Origin: an uncultured Chloroflexota bacterium
GTDB lineage: Bacteria > Chloroflexota > Anaerolineae > B4-G1 > DUEL01
Length of the DNA: 5,492 nucleotides
Assembly: GCA_937138275.1 (NCBI GenBank)
Contig: CAKZOY010000093.1
Coordinates: 1-5,492 of the forward strand
Reading direction: 5' to 3'
The position numbers and the translations under genes are program-made. Below are positions 1 to 5,492 of this stretch, piece by piece. The notes beneath the pieces are model-generated. The model was not told the DNA's origin and ran no database searches. It saw only the letters and a program-made list of their open reading frames with translations. How positions within the stretch are numbered: position 1 is the stretch's first letter; the number at the start of each line of letters is the position of its first letter.

Positions 1-2323
1 CCGGTGGGATAGGCGTACCGGAGCGCCGGGACGGACTCGCCGGGGTAGGTCACCCCGGTCAGCCGCCCGAAGGGGTCGTAGGCCAGCCGCGTGGCGGCGC
101 CGTTGGCGTCGGTGATGACCGTCGGCACCCCCAGCGCCAGGTCCCAGCCGATGCGCGTCGGTTGGGTGAGGGGGTTGGTGATAACCACCGGATAGAGACG
201 GAGGGTGGGGTCATAATCGGTGCGGGTCGTCCGCCCCAGCGGGTCGGTCACGGCGACCGGATTGCCCCAGGCGTCGTACTGGGTCGTGGTCGTCACCCAG
301 CCCCAGCCTTCCAGTCCGGTGGCGATGGCGGTGACGCTGCCGCGGATGGGCGGAGCGCCCCAGGGCTGGCCATCGTAGGCGATGCGGGTCTCCCGCAACG
401 GCGGCACCTCCTCCCCTCCCGAGAGGATCTCCCGCGCTGGCAGGCCCACGATCCAGGCCGCCTCGTTGGGTTGAAACTCCCGCCGTAGCAGTGTTTCGTC
501 TCCCGTCAGGGCGGTATTCCCTTCCCGATACTCGCGAATCCGATTGCCGTAAGCATCGTATCCGAACGATACGGCCCTCTGGGCATTCCCCCCGCCACTG
601 AAATCGGTCGTCACTTCCCGGTCCAGATGGGCCCAGCGGGCACTCCCGTTGGGCGTCTCCCCCCAGATGCGGTCTATCTGGCGCAGCAGGCTGCCATCCG
701 GCGCCCGCTCCTGAACCTGATACTCCAGCCCCCGCCGCCAGGAGTTGTGGTCGTCAATGTAGAATCGGTGGGTAGTGATTGCGAGCACCCTTCCCCCGGC
801 ATCGTACACCGTCTCGGTGACGACGTCATGGCCTACCAGGGGGCCGTGGGGTCGGGGGGCTCGCCCCCGGCAAAGCACACCCCCGTTGGTGTAGTAAGGC
901 TCACTGGCCGTCTGGTCGTAGCAGCGGGTGCCATAGGCATAGGTGGTGGTATAGACGACACCGATAGTGGGAGATGCCCACCGCTGGAGGACCCGGTAAT
1001 TGTAAAAGAGCTGATTGCTGTCAGCCCGGCCATCAGAGCCGTAAGAGAACCTCACCTGCGCCCCGAAGCCGTTCTCCACAGCGATCAAGCGGGGATAGGC
1101 AAAGACCTCGCAGCGATACTCGTCGTAGGGCGGAGTAGCGCACCACTCTTTGTTGAAAAAGTCCTGATACCAGAACCTGGTGGGCGGCATGGCGGTCTGT
1201 CCATCCCGCCCCAGCACCCGGATGGTGCGCAGGAAACGCACCCCCCGCCCGTTTGCCCCGTACTCCAGTTGATAGGTGCGCACCCGCTGGCCGGCATGCC
1301 AGACCTCAATCCCGTTCAACGGGCCCGGATCACGAAAGATGGCTTCGGGCACCTCCGAGGAACCGCTCCCGAAGAATCGTACCACGCTCCCCCATCCGCC
1401 GGAAAGGGTGAAGTTGTAGCGGACTTCCCGGAGCACGCTGGCCCGGTTATTATTGTTATCTCCCCATTCGTCGTATTCCACCTCCATCCGATTGCCGTAA
1501 GTGTCTTCGGCGGAATCCAGCCGCCAGCGGTAGACGGCGCGGGCCGGGTCTTGCTCGCTTCCGATGACGTAGGGGAGTACCTGCTCCGAATTAAAGGTAT
1601 ATCCCAGGCGGTAGGTCGTGCCGTCGGGAGTGCGCACTCGCCAGTAGGACTTCTTCTCGTTGGGCGCGTTGGAATCCCCCTTGACAAACCAGATCCAAAG
1701 GTGCGGCGCGTCCTTAGCCCAGTAGCGGCCGGGGGCTCCGTGGGAACTGCCCAGGGGAGGCTCCAGTTCATAGGCCGTTCCGTTCATCACCAGCAGGAAG
1801 CGCTCTCCCAAGCAGATGGCCGGAGATTGCCCCGGCCAGCAATAACCAGCCCCATCCCGCACGATGTCCATCAGGTCCACCGACCAGCCGATGCCGACCC
1901 AGTCCTGGATCCAGGCCAGAATCCCGTCCACCCGACGGCTGTTATAGGAGAGACGCAGGGCGGGGCGAAGGTTGCCTCGTCCGGGAGGGAGTTCCAGGGG
2001 ATATTCGTAGGTCGCTCCACCGCTGAAGAGCGCCACCGCTGGCGGGTTGTAGAGCAGCCGCCAGCCCTCCTGGATCTGAGGGGTCGTCGCCACTGTTGCC
2101 CCCTGGGGAAAGGCTGGGACCAGCCCCTCCGGCAAAGCCAGCGGGCTTTGGAAAGTGGCAAGAGGCTCGGCCGGAACGGGGAGCGGAGAATCCCAGGGTT
2201 CTGGAGTTTTCGGAGAGAGACCGGGAACGCCCCCCAGACCGGTCTGGCTCCCCCCAGCAGGGTCAGCACCAGTCCCAGCCGAAGGGCCAGGGCGAGGAAT
2301 CCCTTTTTGGGATCAGTAGCCAT
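1..2323 (-). CDS. Secreted RHS/YD-repeat protein, partial at its 3' end, with a frame switch just after the signal peptide
   Basis: About 774 residues are visible before the frame runs off the left edge. The ATG at 2323 follows a GGAGG eight bases upstream. It begins MATDPKKGF and then a hydrophobic stretch (LALALRLGLVLTLLGGA), a good Sec signal peptide. That frame stops at 1871. From about 2250 the protein-like frame is the one reached by a -1 shift, and I translated it without a stop down to base 1. It opens with the SpvB/RHS-type start (YEYPLELPPGRG, LRLSYNS at about residues 103-127; GIGWSVDL near 145), then a beta-rich region. YD-type repeats follow: VYDAGGRV (~505), YDAYGNRI (~588), YDAWGNPV (~682), YDPFGRLT (~748). 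Such proteins form beta shells exported to the surface and often carry a variable C-terminal toxin. Here the C terminus lies outside the window, so a toxin role is only possible. The family call is firm. Whether the gene is expressed intact depends on the frame switch. Confidence 0.85.
2218..2255 (-). other. Candidate -1 frameshift site: G GGG GGA heptamer plus downstream hairpins in the RHS gene
   Basis: Reading the minus strand in the signal-peptide frame, codons CTG GGG GGA create the heptamer G GGG GGA at 2255-2249. It has the X XXY YYZ layout and allows both tRNAs to slip back one base. Three bases later an AGACCGG arm (2245-2239) can pair with CCGGTCT (2224-2218). The perfect palindrome CCAGACCGGTCTGG (2247-2234) offers a competing short hairpin. 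A second run of six G lies at 2235-2230 but is not a canonical slippery heptamer in this frame. A one-base deletion in either G run would give the same pattern, so a sequence error, mutation or slipped-strand phase variation cannot be separated from programmed frameshifting here. Confidence 0.4.
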
Positions 2324-2331
2324 TGCTCCTG

Positions 2332-2336
2332 CCTCC
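2332..2336 (-). promoter_or_regulatory. Ribosome binding site of the RHS gene
   Basis: GGAGG lies eight bases before the ATG at 2323. It decides the start in favour of this ATG over an in-frame TTG at 2359, which has no comparable site. It also confirms that translation enters in the signal-peptide frame rather than in the frame of the main body. The main-body frame has a TGA at 2315-2313 and no good start close to the signal sequence. Confidence 0.6.
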
Positions 2337-2350
2337 AGTAAGCCCCATCG

Positions 2351-2378
2351 CGTCCCCAAAAGTGCATCCTTTGGGACG
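2351..2378 (-). other. Imperfect hairpin in the RHS leader
   Basis: The arms CGTCCC and GGGACG pair perfectly, then one bulged G, then AAA with TTT, around a loop of about nine bases. The hairpin sits between the mraY stop and the RHS ribosome binding site. No T tract follows on either strand, so it does not look like a classical intrinsic terminator. A leader structure or a weak barrier between mraY and the RHS gene is possible. Function is unknown. Confidence 0.35.
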
Positions 2379-2400
2379 GACTATCGTGGTGCTCCCAAAC

Positions 2401-2406
2401 ATTATC
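2401..2406 (-). promoter_or_regulatory. Weak -10-like element before the RHS gene
   Basis: GATAAT matches five of six bases of the -10 consensus and lies 78 bases before the RHS start. No recognisable -35 hexamer sits at 16-18 bases spacing (the 17-base position reads GAATTT). This is the only plausible promoter hint in the mraY-RHS gap, so the RHS gene may equally be read through from mraY. Confidence 0.18.
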
Positions 2407-2457
2407 CAATCACCGCAAAAGCAAAATTCCCAGTCCGAGTTCATAATCCTCAAGCAT

Positions 2458-2490
2458 CCCTTCACTCCCTACTCCTTACTTCCCCCTCCC
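2458..2490 (-). other. Polypurine G-run tract just after mraY
   Basis: On the minus strand this stretch is almost pure G and A and has four runs of three or more G, separated by loops of about 1, 12 and 6 bases. It begins right after the mraY stop codon. The long middle loop makes a stable G-quadruplex uncertain. It encodes nothing recognisable. Confidence 0.25.
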
Positions 2491-2492
2491 TC

Positions 2493-3491
2493 CTAAACCA
2501 ACGCCAACGCCACCCCTGCCATCGCCGCCATCAGTTCCACCAGCCAGAAGCGCTGCACCACCTGCGTCTCCGACCAGCCCAGCAGTTCAAAGTGATGGTG
2601 GAGGGGGGCCATTTTGAAGACCCGTCGCCCCTGACCGTAGCGCCGTTTGGTGTACTTGAAGTAGAGCACCTGGATGATCACCGAGAGCACCTCGGCCACC
2701 GGCACCAGCGCCACCACTGGTAGCAGCAGCCACTGGCCGGTCATCAGCGCGACGGTCCCTAAGGTAGCGCCCAGAGCCAGACTCCCCGTGTCCCCCATAA
2801 ACAACTGGGCCGGATGGGCATTGTACCACAGAAAGGCGAAACTGGCGCCCACGACGGTGAAACAGAAACGGACCAGATAAATCTGCCCCTGCAGGAAGGC
2901 GATGACGCCGTAGGCGGCGAACGCGCTGGCGGTGATGATCCCCGCCAGTCCGTCCAGCCCGTCGGTGAAGTTGACCGCGTTGGACGCGCCGATAACCACG
3001 AACATCGCCACCGGGATGTAGAAAAGGCCGATGTCAATTTTCTCCTTCACCCCGGGGATGGCTACGCTGCGCAGCCCCAGGCCGAAGTGGAGCACCAGTG
3101 CGATGAAAAAGGTCAGAATGACCTCCACGACGATTTTCTGGCGCGCCGTCAACCCTTCACCCTGACGTACCCCTCGCACTCCTGCCAGGTCGTCCACCGC
3201 GCCAATGAGGGCATAGACTACCATCACCCCCAGCGGCACCAGGATGGAGCGGCCGACCAGCGTTCCCTGGACCAGGTTGTAGATGTTCAGCCCCAGGGTG
3301 ATCAGGAGGACCGGCACCACGATCATCAGGCCGCCCATGGTGGGGGTGCCCAGTTTGATCTGATGACCGCTGGGGCCGTCAATGCGGATGCGCTTGCCGA
3401 TGTTGTAGCGGCGCAGCAACCGGATGAGCAGCGGCCCCCACCCCACAGCCAGCAGGAAGGAGATACTGGCCAGCGCCAGCGCAAAGTCCAT
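2493..3491 (-). CDS. mraY: Phospho-N-acetylmuramoyl-pentapeptide transferase (lipid I synthase)
   Basis: MraY transfers phospho-MurNAc-pentapeptide from UDP to undecaprenyl phosphate at the cytoplasmic face of the membrane, making lipid I. The 332-residue product is hydrophobic throughout, in keeping with the family's ten membrane segments. Family motifs appear in order: KLGTPTMGG (46-54), the aspartate pair in GAVDDLAG (97-104), NFTDGLDGLAG (174-184), MGDTGSLALG (232-241) and the PLHHHFE loop (296-302). The acidic and histidine active-site residues are therefore present. Length is typical of the shorter Gram-positive or Chloroflexota-like forms and about 30 residues below the E. coli protein. 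The ATG at 3491 has a strong AGGAGG site that overlaps the murF stop, indicating coupled translation. The usual next gene, murD, does not follow; an RHS gene does. Confidence 0.97.
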   Translation of the reverse strand: MDFALALASISFLLAVGWGPLLIRLLRRYNIGKRIRIDGPSGHQIKLGTPTMGGLMIVVPVLLITLGLNIYNLVQGTLVGRSILVPLGVMVVYALIGAVDDLAGVRGVRQGEGLTARQKIVVEVILTFFIALVLHFGLGLRSVAIPGVKEKIDIGLFYIPVAMFVVIGASNAVNFTDGLDGLAGIITASAFAAYGVIAFLQGQIYLVRFCFTVVGASFAFLWYNAHPAQLFMGDTGSLALGATLGTVALMTGQWLLLPVVALVPVAEVLSVIIQVLYFKYTKRRYGQGRRVFKMAPLHHHFELLGWSETQVVQRFWLVELMAAMAGVALALV

Positions 3492-3493
3492 AA

Positions 3494-3502
3494 CCCCTCC
3501 TA
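3494..3502 (-). promoter_or_regulatory. mraY ribosome binding site fused to the murF stop codon
   Basis: The murF stop TAG supplies the first bases of TAGGAGGGG, which lies a few bases before the mraY ATG. Ribosomes ending murF are thus placed directly on the mraY start, a usual sign of translational coupling that keeps the two enzymes in step. Confidence 0.7.
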
Positions 3503-4915
3503 TCCCTGGCTCAGCGCGTTGACGATTTCTTCCATCTGCATTGCCCGGGAGCCCTTGATCAGGATGACATCCCCTTCCTGCACCAGGTCCTCCAGCAGAT
3601 GGATAGCCGCGGCGTTATCTTCCAGAATGTGCACCCGCTCGGGGGGCATGCCCCACCGGAGCGCCGTCTCGCCGATGATGCGCCCGCGCGGCCCGACGGT
3701 CACCAGAATGTCCACCACCTCCAGCGCCCGCAGGCCCACCTTCTCGTGCCCCTCCCGTTCGTAATCGCCCAGCTCCAGCATATCCCCCAGGATGGCGATT
3801 TTGCGCCCCTGCAACTCCTCCAGCAGGTTCAGGGCCGCCAGCATAGAGGGTGGGCTGGCGTTGTAGGTGTCGTCCAGGATGGTGGAACCCCGCGGGCCGG
3901 GGACGGCCACCAACCGCAGTTGGGATGAAGGGGCCATCAGCCCTTCCAGGATTTCCTGCCAGGTCAGTCCCTCCACCAGCCCCACCGCGGCCGCCCGCAG
4001 CGCTGTATGCACCGAGTGACGGCCCAGGAGCGGGATGCGGACATAGAGACGATCGCCCCGGTAATGGAGCCGGAAACGCACCCCCTCCAGCCCCAGCCCC
4101 TCTATCTGGTCGGCCCAGAGGTCGGCCTCCGGAGAAAGGCCGTAGGTGAAGATGCGCGCCGGGGTGGCGTAGCGCATCCCCAGCACATTGGGGTCGTCGT
4201 AGTTTAAGACCGCCACCCCTTCTGGCGCAGGCGGCAGGGCCTGGACCAGTTCTGTCTTGGCCTGGATGATACGCTCCATGGTCTTCGCCCGTTCCAGGTG
4301 GACCGGCCCGATGATGGTGACCACGCCCACGTGCGGGAGGGCGATATCCGCCAGAAGGGCGATATCCCCCACGTCGTACATCCCCATCTCCAGGACCACC
4401 CGCTCGTGCTTCGGGGTCAACTGGAGCAGGGTGAGCGGGACGCCGATTTCGTTGTTGTAGGACTTCTCGCTCTTCAGGGTACGGTACCGCCGGGAAAGGA
4501 CGTCCGCGATCAGTTCTTTGGTGGTCGTTTTGCCCACGCTGCCGGTGATGCCGATGACGCGCGGGGAATGGCGGCGACGCCAGAAGGCGGCAACTTTCTG
4601 CAGCGCCGCCAGGGTATCGGGCACCCGGAGCAGGACCGGCAGGGACCAGGGAGATGGCAGCGTGGGCGGAGAGACGGTCAGGTCTACGACGGGCGCGGGG
4701 GCCTCCACGGGCCGCTGGACGAAAGCCATTGCCGCGCCCCGCGCCAGCGCGTCGGCGACGTAGTCATGCCCGTCGGCGCGCTCGCCCCGCAGGGCCACAA
4801 ACACCCCGCCTGGCTGAACCTGCCGGGAATCCACCCCCACCGATGTGGACCGTCCCTCCAACTCCGACGGTCGCACGCCTGTCAAACCCTCCGCAATATC
4901 CGCCAGAACCAGCAT
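3500..4915 (-). CDS. murF: UDP-N-acetylmuramoyl-tripeptide--D-alanyl-D-alanine ligase
   Basis: MurF uses ATP to add D-Ala-D-Ala to UDP-MurNAc-tripeptide, the last cytoplasmic step of peptidoglycan precursor synthesis. The 471-residue protein shows the three Mur ligase domains in order. The N-terminal substrate domain includes VGVDSRQVQPGGVFVALRGE (27-46). The central ATPase domain has the P-loop GITGSVGKTTTK (122-133), YNNEIGVPLTLL (153-164), LEMGM (175-179), HLE (207-209) and a lysine in QAKTEL that fits the conserved central-domain lysine. The C-terminal domain has DDTYNASPPSM (348-358) and KGSRAMQME (454-462). Length is normal for the family. The ATG at 4915 follows AAGGGGTG about seven bases upstream. 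It is co-transcribed with mraY, eight bases downstream. The usual upstream gene, murE, is not seen; a repeat-flanked GxxExxY gene sits there instead. Confidence 0.97.
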   Translation of the reverse strand: MLVLADIAEGLTGVRPSELEGRSTSVGVDSRQVQPGGVFVALRGERADGHDYVADALARGAAMAFVQRPVEAPAPVVDLTVSPPTLPSPWSLPVLLRVPDTLAALQKVAAFWRRRHSPRVIGITGSVGKTTTKELIADVLSRRYRTLKSEKSYNNEIGVPLTLLQLTPKHERVVLEMGMYDVGDIALLADIALPHVGVVTIIGPVHLERAKTMERIIQAKTELVQALPPAPEGVAVLNYDDPNVLGMRYATPARIFTYGLSPEADLWADQIEGLGLEGVRFRLHYRGDRLYVRIPLLGRHSVHTALRAAAVGLVEGLTWQEILEGLMAPSSQLRLVAVPGPRGSTILDDTYNASPPSMLAALNLLEELQGRKIAILGDMLELGDYEREGHEKVGLRALEVVDILVTVGPRGRIIGETALRWGMPPERVHILEDNAAAIHLLEDLVQEGDVILIKGSRAMQMEEIVNALSQG

Positions 4916-4931
4916 TTTTGCACCCCTTAGA

Positions 4932-4958
4932 CACGGATTACACGGATTTCACAGATTA
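4932..4958. repeat. Left array of three 9-base repeats (CACGGATTA type)
   Basis: Three back-to-back 9-mers read CACGGATTA, CACGGATTT and CACAGATTA on the plus strand. The array matches the reverse complement of the right-hand arrays at 24 of 27 positions when one flanking base is included. It is therefore the inverted partner that closes the GxxExxY cassette. Its outer edge is only 16 bases from the murF start and directly abuts the murF ribosome binding site. Confidence 0.85.
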
Positions 4959-4960
4959 TA
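4955..4960 (-). promoter_or_regulatory. Perfect -10 element (TATAAT) in front of murF
   Basis: TATAAT lies 40 bases before the murF start, just after the stop of the GxxExxY gene and overlapping the innermost copy of the left repeat array. The position 17 bases upstream reads ATACGC, a poor -35; a better TTAATA sits about 20 bases upstream. The region is AT-rich in an otherwise GC-rich window, so chance matches are more likely than usual. If real, the cassette end provides transcription for murF-mraY. Confidence 0.4.
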
Positions 4961-4974
4961 TAAAAAATGAAAAT

Positions 4975-5370
4975 TTAGCGTATTAACCGCTTATACTGAA
5001 GAGAGTTTGCTCCAAAATTGAACAAAAGGCCCAGACGGAAGCCAGTAGCGGCCAGGTAATTGAGAACCTGGGCCTCGTGGCTGGGGCTTAAAGAAGAGAC
5101 CGCTTTGATTTCCACAATAACCTGATCGTCCACGACGAAATCCGCCACATATTCACCGACGAGCACCCCTTTATACGAAACCGGCAGACGGCGAAATTGC
5201 TCAAACGGGATGCCTTGCAGACCGAATTCATAGGCCAGAGAAGCCTGGTAAACCGATTCCAGAAAGCCGGGGCCAAGATGGCGATGAACCTCCATTGCCG
5301 CACCGATAATTCTATAGGTAAGTTCTCCGTGAATGAGTTCCCCCATAGATTCTTTGTCTCTCCCATCCAC
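4975..5370 (-). CDS. GxxExxY family protein, PD-(D/E)XK nuclease superfamily
   Basis: This 131-residue protein matches the GxxExxY family throughout. It has ELTYRIIGAAMEVHRHLGPG (16-35), the name motif GFLESVY (35-41) and VSYKGVLVGEYVADFVVDD (64-82). The nuclease-fold core is D77 followed by E87-I-K89 (VIVEIKAV), with EAQVLNYL (99-106) and a C-terminal GLLFNFG. The catalytic D...ExK set is complete, so activity on nucleic acid is plausible, but the family's function is not established. The start is uncertain: most relatives seem to begin near MGELIHGELTY, which favours the ATG at 5346 over 5370, and neither has a strong ribosome binding site. Base composition is clearly more AT-rich than the neighbours. 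The gene lies between inverted repeat arrays, pointing to acquisition as a unit. It replaces the murE normally expected upstream of murF. Confidence 0.9.
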   Translation of the reverse strand: MDGRDKESMGELIHGELTYRIIGAAMEVHRHLGPGFLESVYQASLAYEFGLQGIPFEQFRRLPVSYKGVLVGEYVADFVVDDQVIVEIKAVSSLSPSHEAQVLNYLAATGFRLGLLFNFGANSLQYKRLIR

Positions 5371-5411
5371 TGGACTACAAAACTGTCTACGGACACATAC
5401 GTTTTACGCAA

Positions 5412-5440
5412 AATATAAAAATCCGTGTAATCCGTGTAAT
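5412..5440 (-). promoter_or_regulatory. Candidate promoter of the GxxExxY gene built from the repeat
   Basis: TATATT (5417-5412) matches five of six bases of the -10 consensus. Exactly 17 bases upstream is ATTACA (5440-5435), four of six for the -35, and it is part of the 9-base repeat. The element points into the GxxExxY gene about 41 bases before its first possible ATG. The repeats may thus double as promoter parts. No experimental support is available from sequence alone. Confidence 0.35.
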
Positions 5441-5492
5441 CCGTGGCTTAAAACAAAAATCCGTGTAATCCGTGTAATCCGTGGCTTAAAAC
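5417..5492. repeat. Two perfect 38-base tandem units containing 9-base repeats
   Basis: Unit one is 5417-5454 and unit two is 5455-5492; they are identical at all 38 positions. Each begins with AAAAAT, contains CCGTGTAAT twice and then CCGTGG, and ends in CTTAAAAC. The repeats are in inverted orientation to the left array. The second unit ends exactly at the window edge, so the true copy number may be higher. Confidence 0.9.

Larger units (their letters stand above)
4931..5492. mobile_element. Putative GxxExxY cassette with inverted repeat ends
   Basis: A single nuclease-fold gene is enclosed by 9-mer arrays in opposite orientation, and each array is followed on its inner side by an AT-rich segment (ATTATATAAAA on the left; TTTTTATATTTT on the right, read inward). 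The match extends a little outward (TTAGACACGG against TAAGCCACGG). No transposase or recombinase is present and no target duplication can be recognised, because the right side is duplicated and cut by the window. The element could be moved in trans or spread by recombination between repeats. The right limit is unknown. Confidence 0.45.

Noticed and set aside
1316..1771. Minus-strand open frame of 151 codons (also those at 833-1033 and 1085-1309)
   Set aside because: They are out of frame with the continuous RHS translation, which contains the SpvB/RHS and YD motifs; their products are Pro, Arg and Thr-rich noise.
2351..2378. Intrinsic terminator after mraY
   Set aside because: The hairpin is bulged, lies more than 110 bases after the mraY stop and has no T tract on either side.
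627..2723. Long plus-strand open frame of 698 codons
   Set aside because: It is antisense to the RHS gene and the end of mraY, shows no recognisable domain, and crosses gene borders. In GC-rich DNA the antisense of real genes often stays open.
2814..3764. Plus-strand open frame of 316 codons
   Set aside because: It runs antisense across mraY and into murF. Both of those have complete family motifs on the minus strand, so this is a shadow.
4298..4930. Plus-strand open frame of 210 codons
   Set aside because: It lies antisense to the N-terminal half of murF, its product has low-complexity Gly, Arg and His content, and it has no supporting start context.
5088..5411. Minus-strand open frame of 107 codons overlapping the GxxExxY gene
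   Set aside because: It is a shifted reading of the GxxExxY gene and does not carry the family motifs.
4931..5492. CRISPR array from the short repeats
   Set aside because: The units are contiguous 9-mers without spacers, and the 38-base units are head-to-tail copies with no unique sequence between them. No cas gene is present.

Overview
The window comes from a GC-rich bacterium. Everything with convincing coding signal lies on the minus strand, so genes read from right to left. The murF-mraY gene order, a compact 332-residue MraY and high GC would suit a thermophilic or environmental Chloroflexota-type organism. That placement is an impression from protein style only and was not tested.

Layout in the direction of transcription. 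(1) 5492-4931 is an AT-richer cassette. It holds a small PD-(D/E)XK-superfamily gene of the GxxExxY family, bracketed by arrays of a 9-base repeat in inverted orientation. The right-hand array is duplicated as two perfect 38-base tandem units that reach the window edge. (2) 4915-3500 is murF and 3491-2493 is mraY. They are eight bases apart and clearly one transcription unit. MurF makes the cytoplasmic UDP-MurNAc-pentapeptide, and MraY moves phospho-MurNAc-pentapeptide onto undecaprenyl phosphate to give lipid I. (3) 2492-2324 is a short gene-free stretch with a polypurine tract and a leader hairpin. (4) 2323-1 is the 5' part of a large secreted RHS/YD-repeat protein gene that runs off the left edge.

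Two things stand out. First, the RHS gene's start codon, ribosome binding site and signal peptide lie in one frame, while the whole remaining 2.2 kb lies in the frame reached by a -1 shift. The switch region contains two runs of six G. One forms a frame-aligned G GGG GGA slippery heptamer, followed at once by potential hairpins. This could be programmed frameshifting, phase variation, a real mutation or a homopolymer sequence error. Second, the GxxExxY gene with its inverted repeat ends looks like a small mobile-type cassette placed directly in front of murF. Its left end appears to supply a perfect TATAAT element for the cell wall genes.

No gene-free stretch exceeds 300 bases. No tRNA, rRNA or CRISPR array was seen. 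The long plus-strand open frames are antisense shadows.
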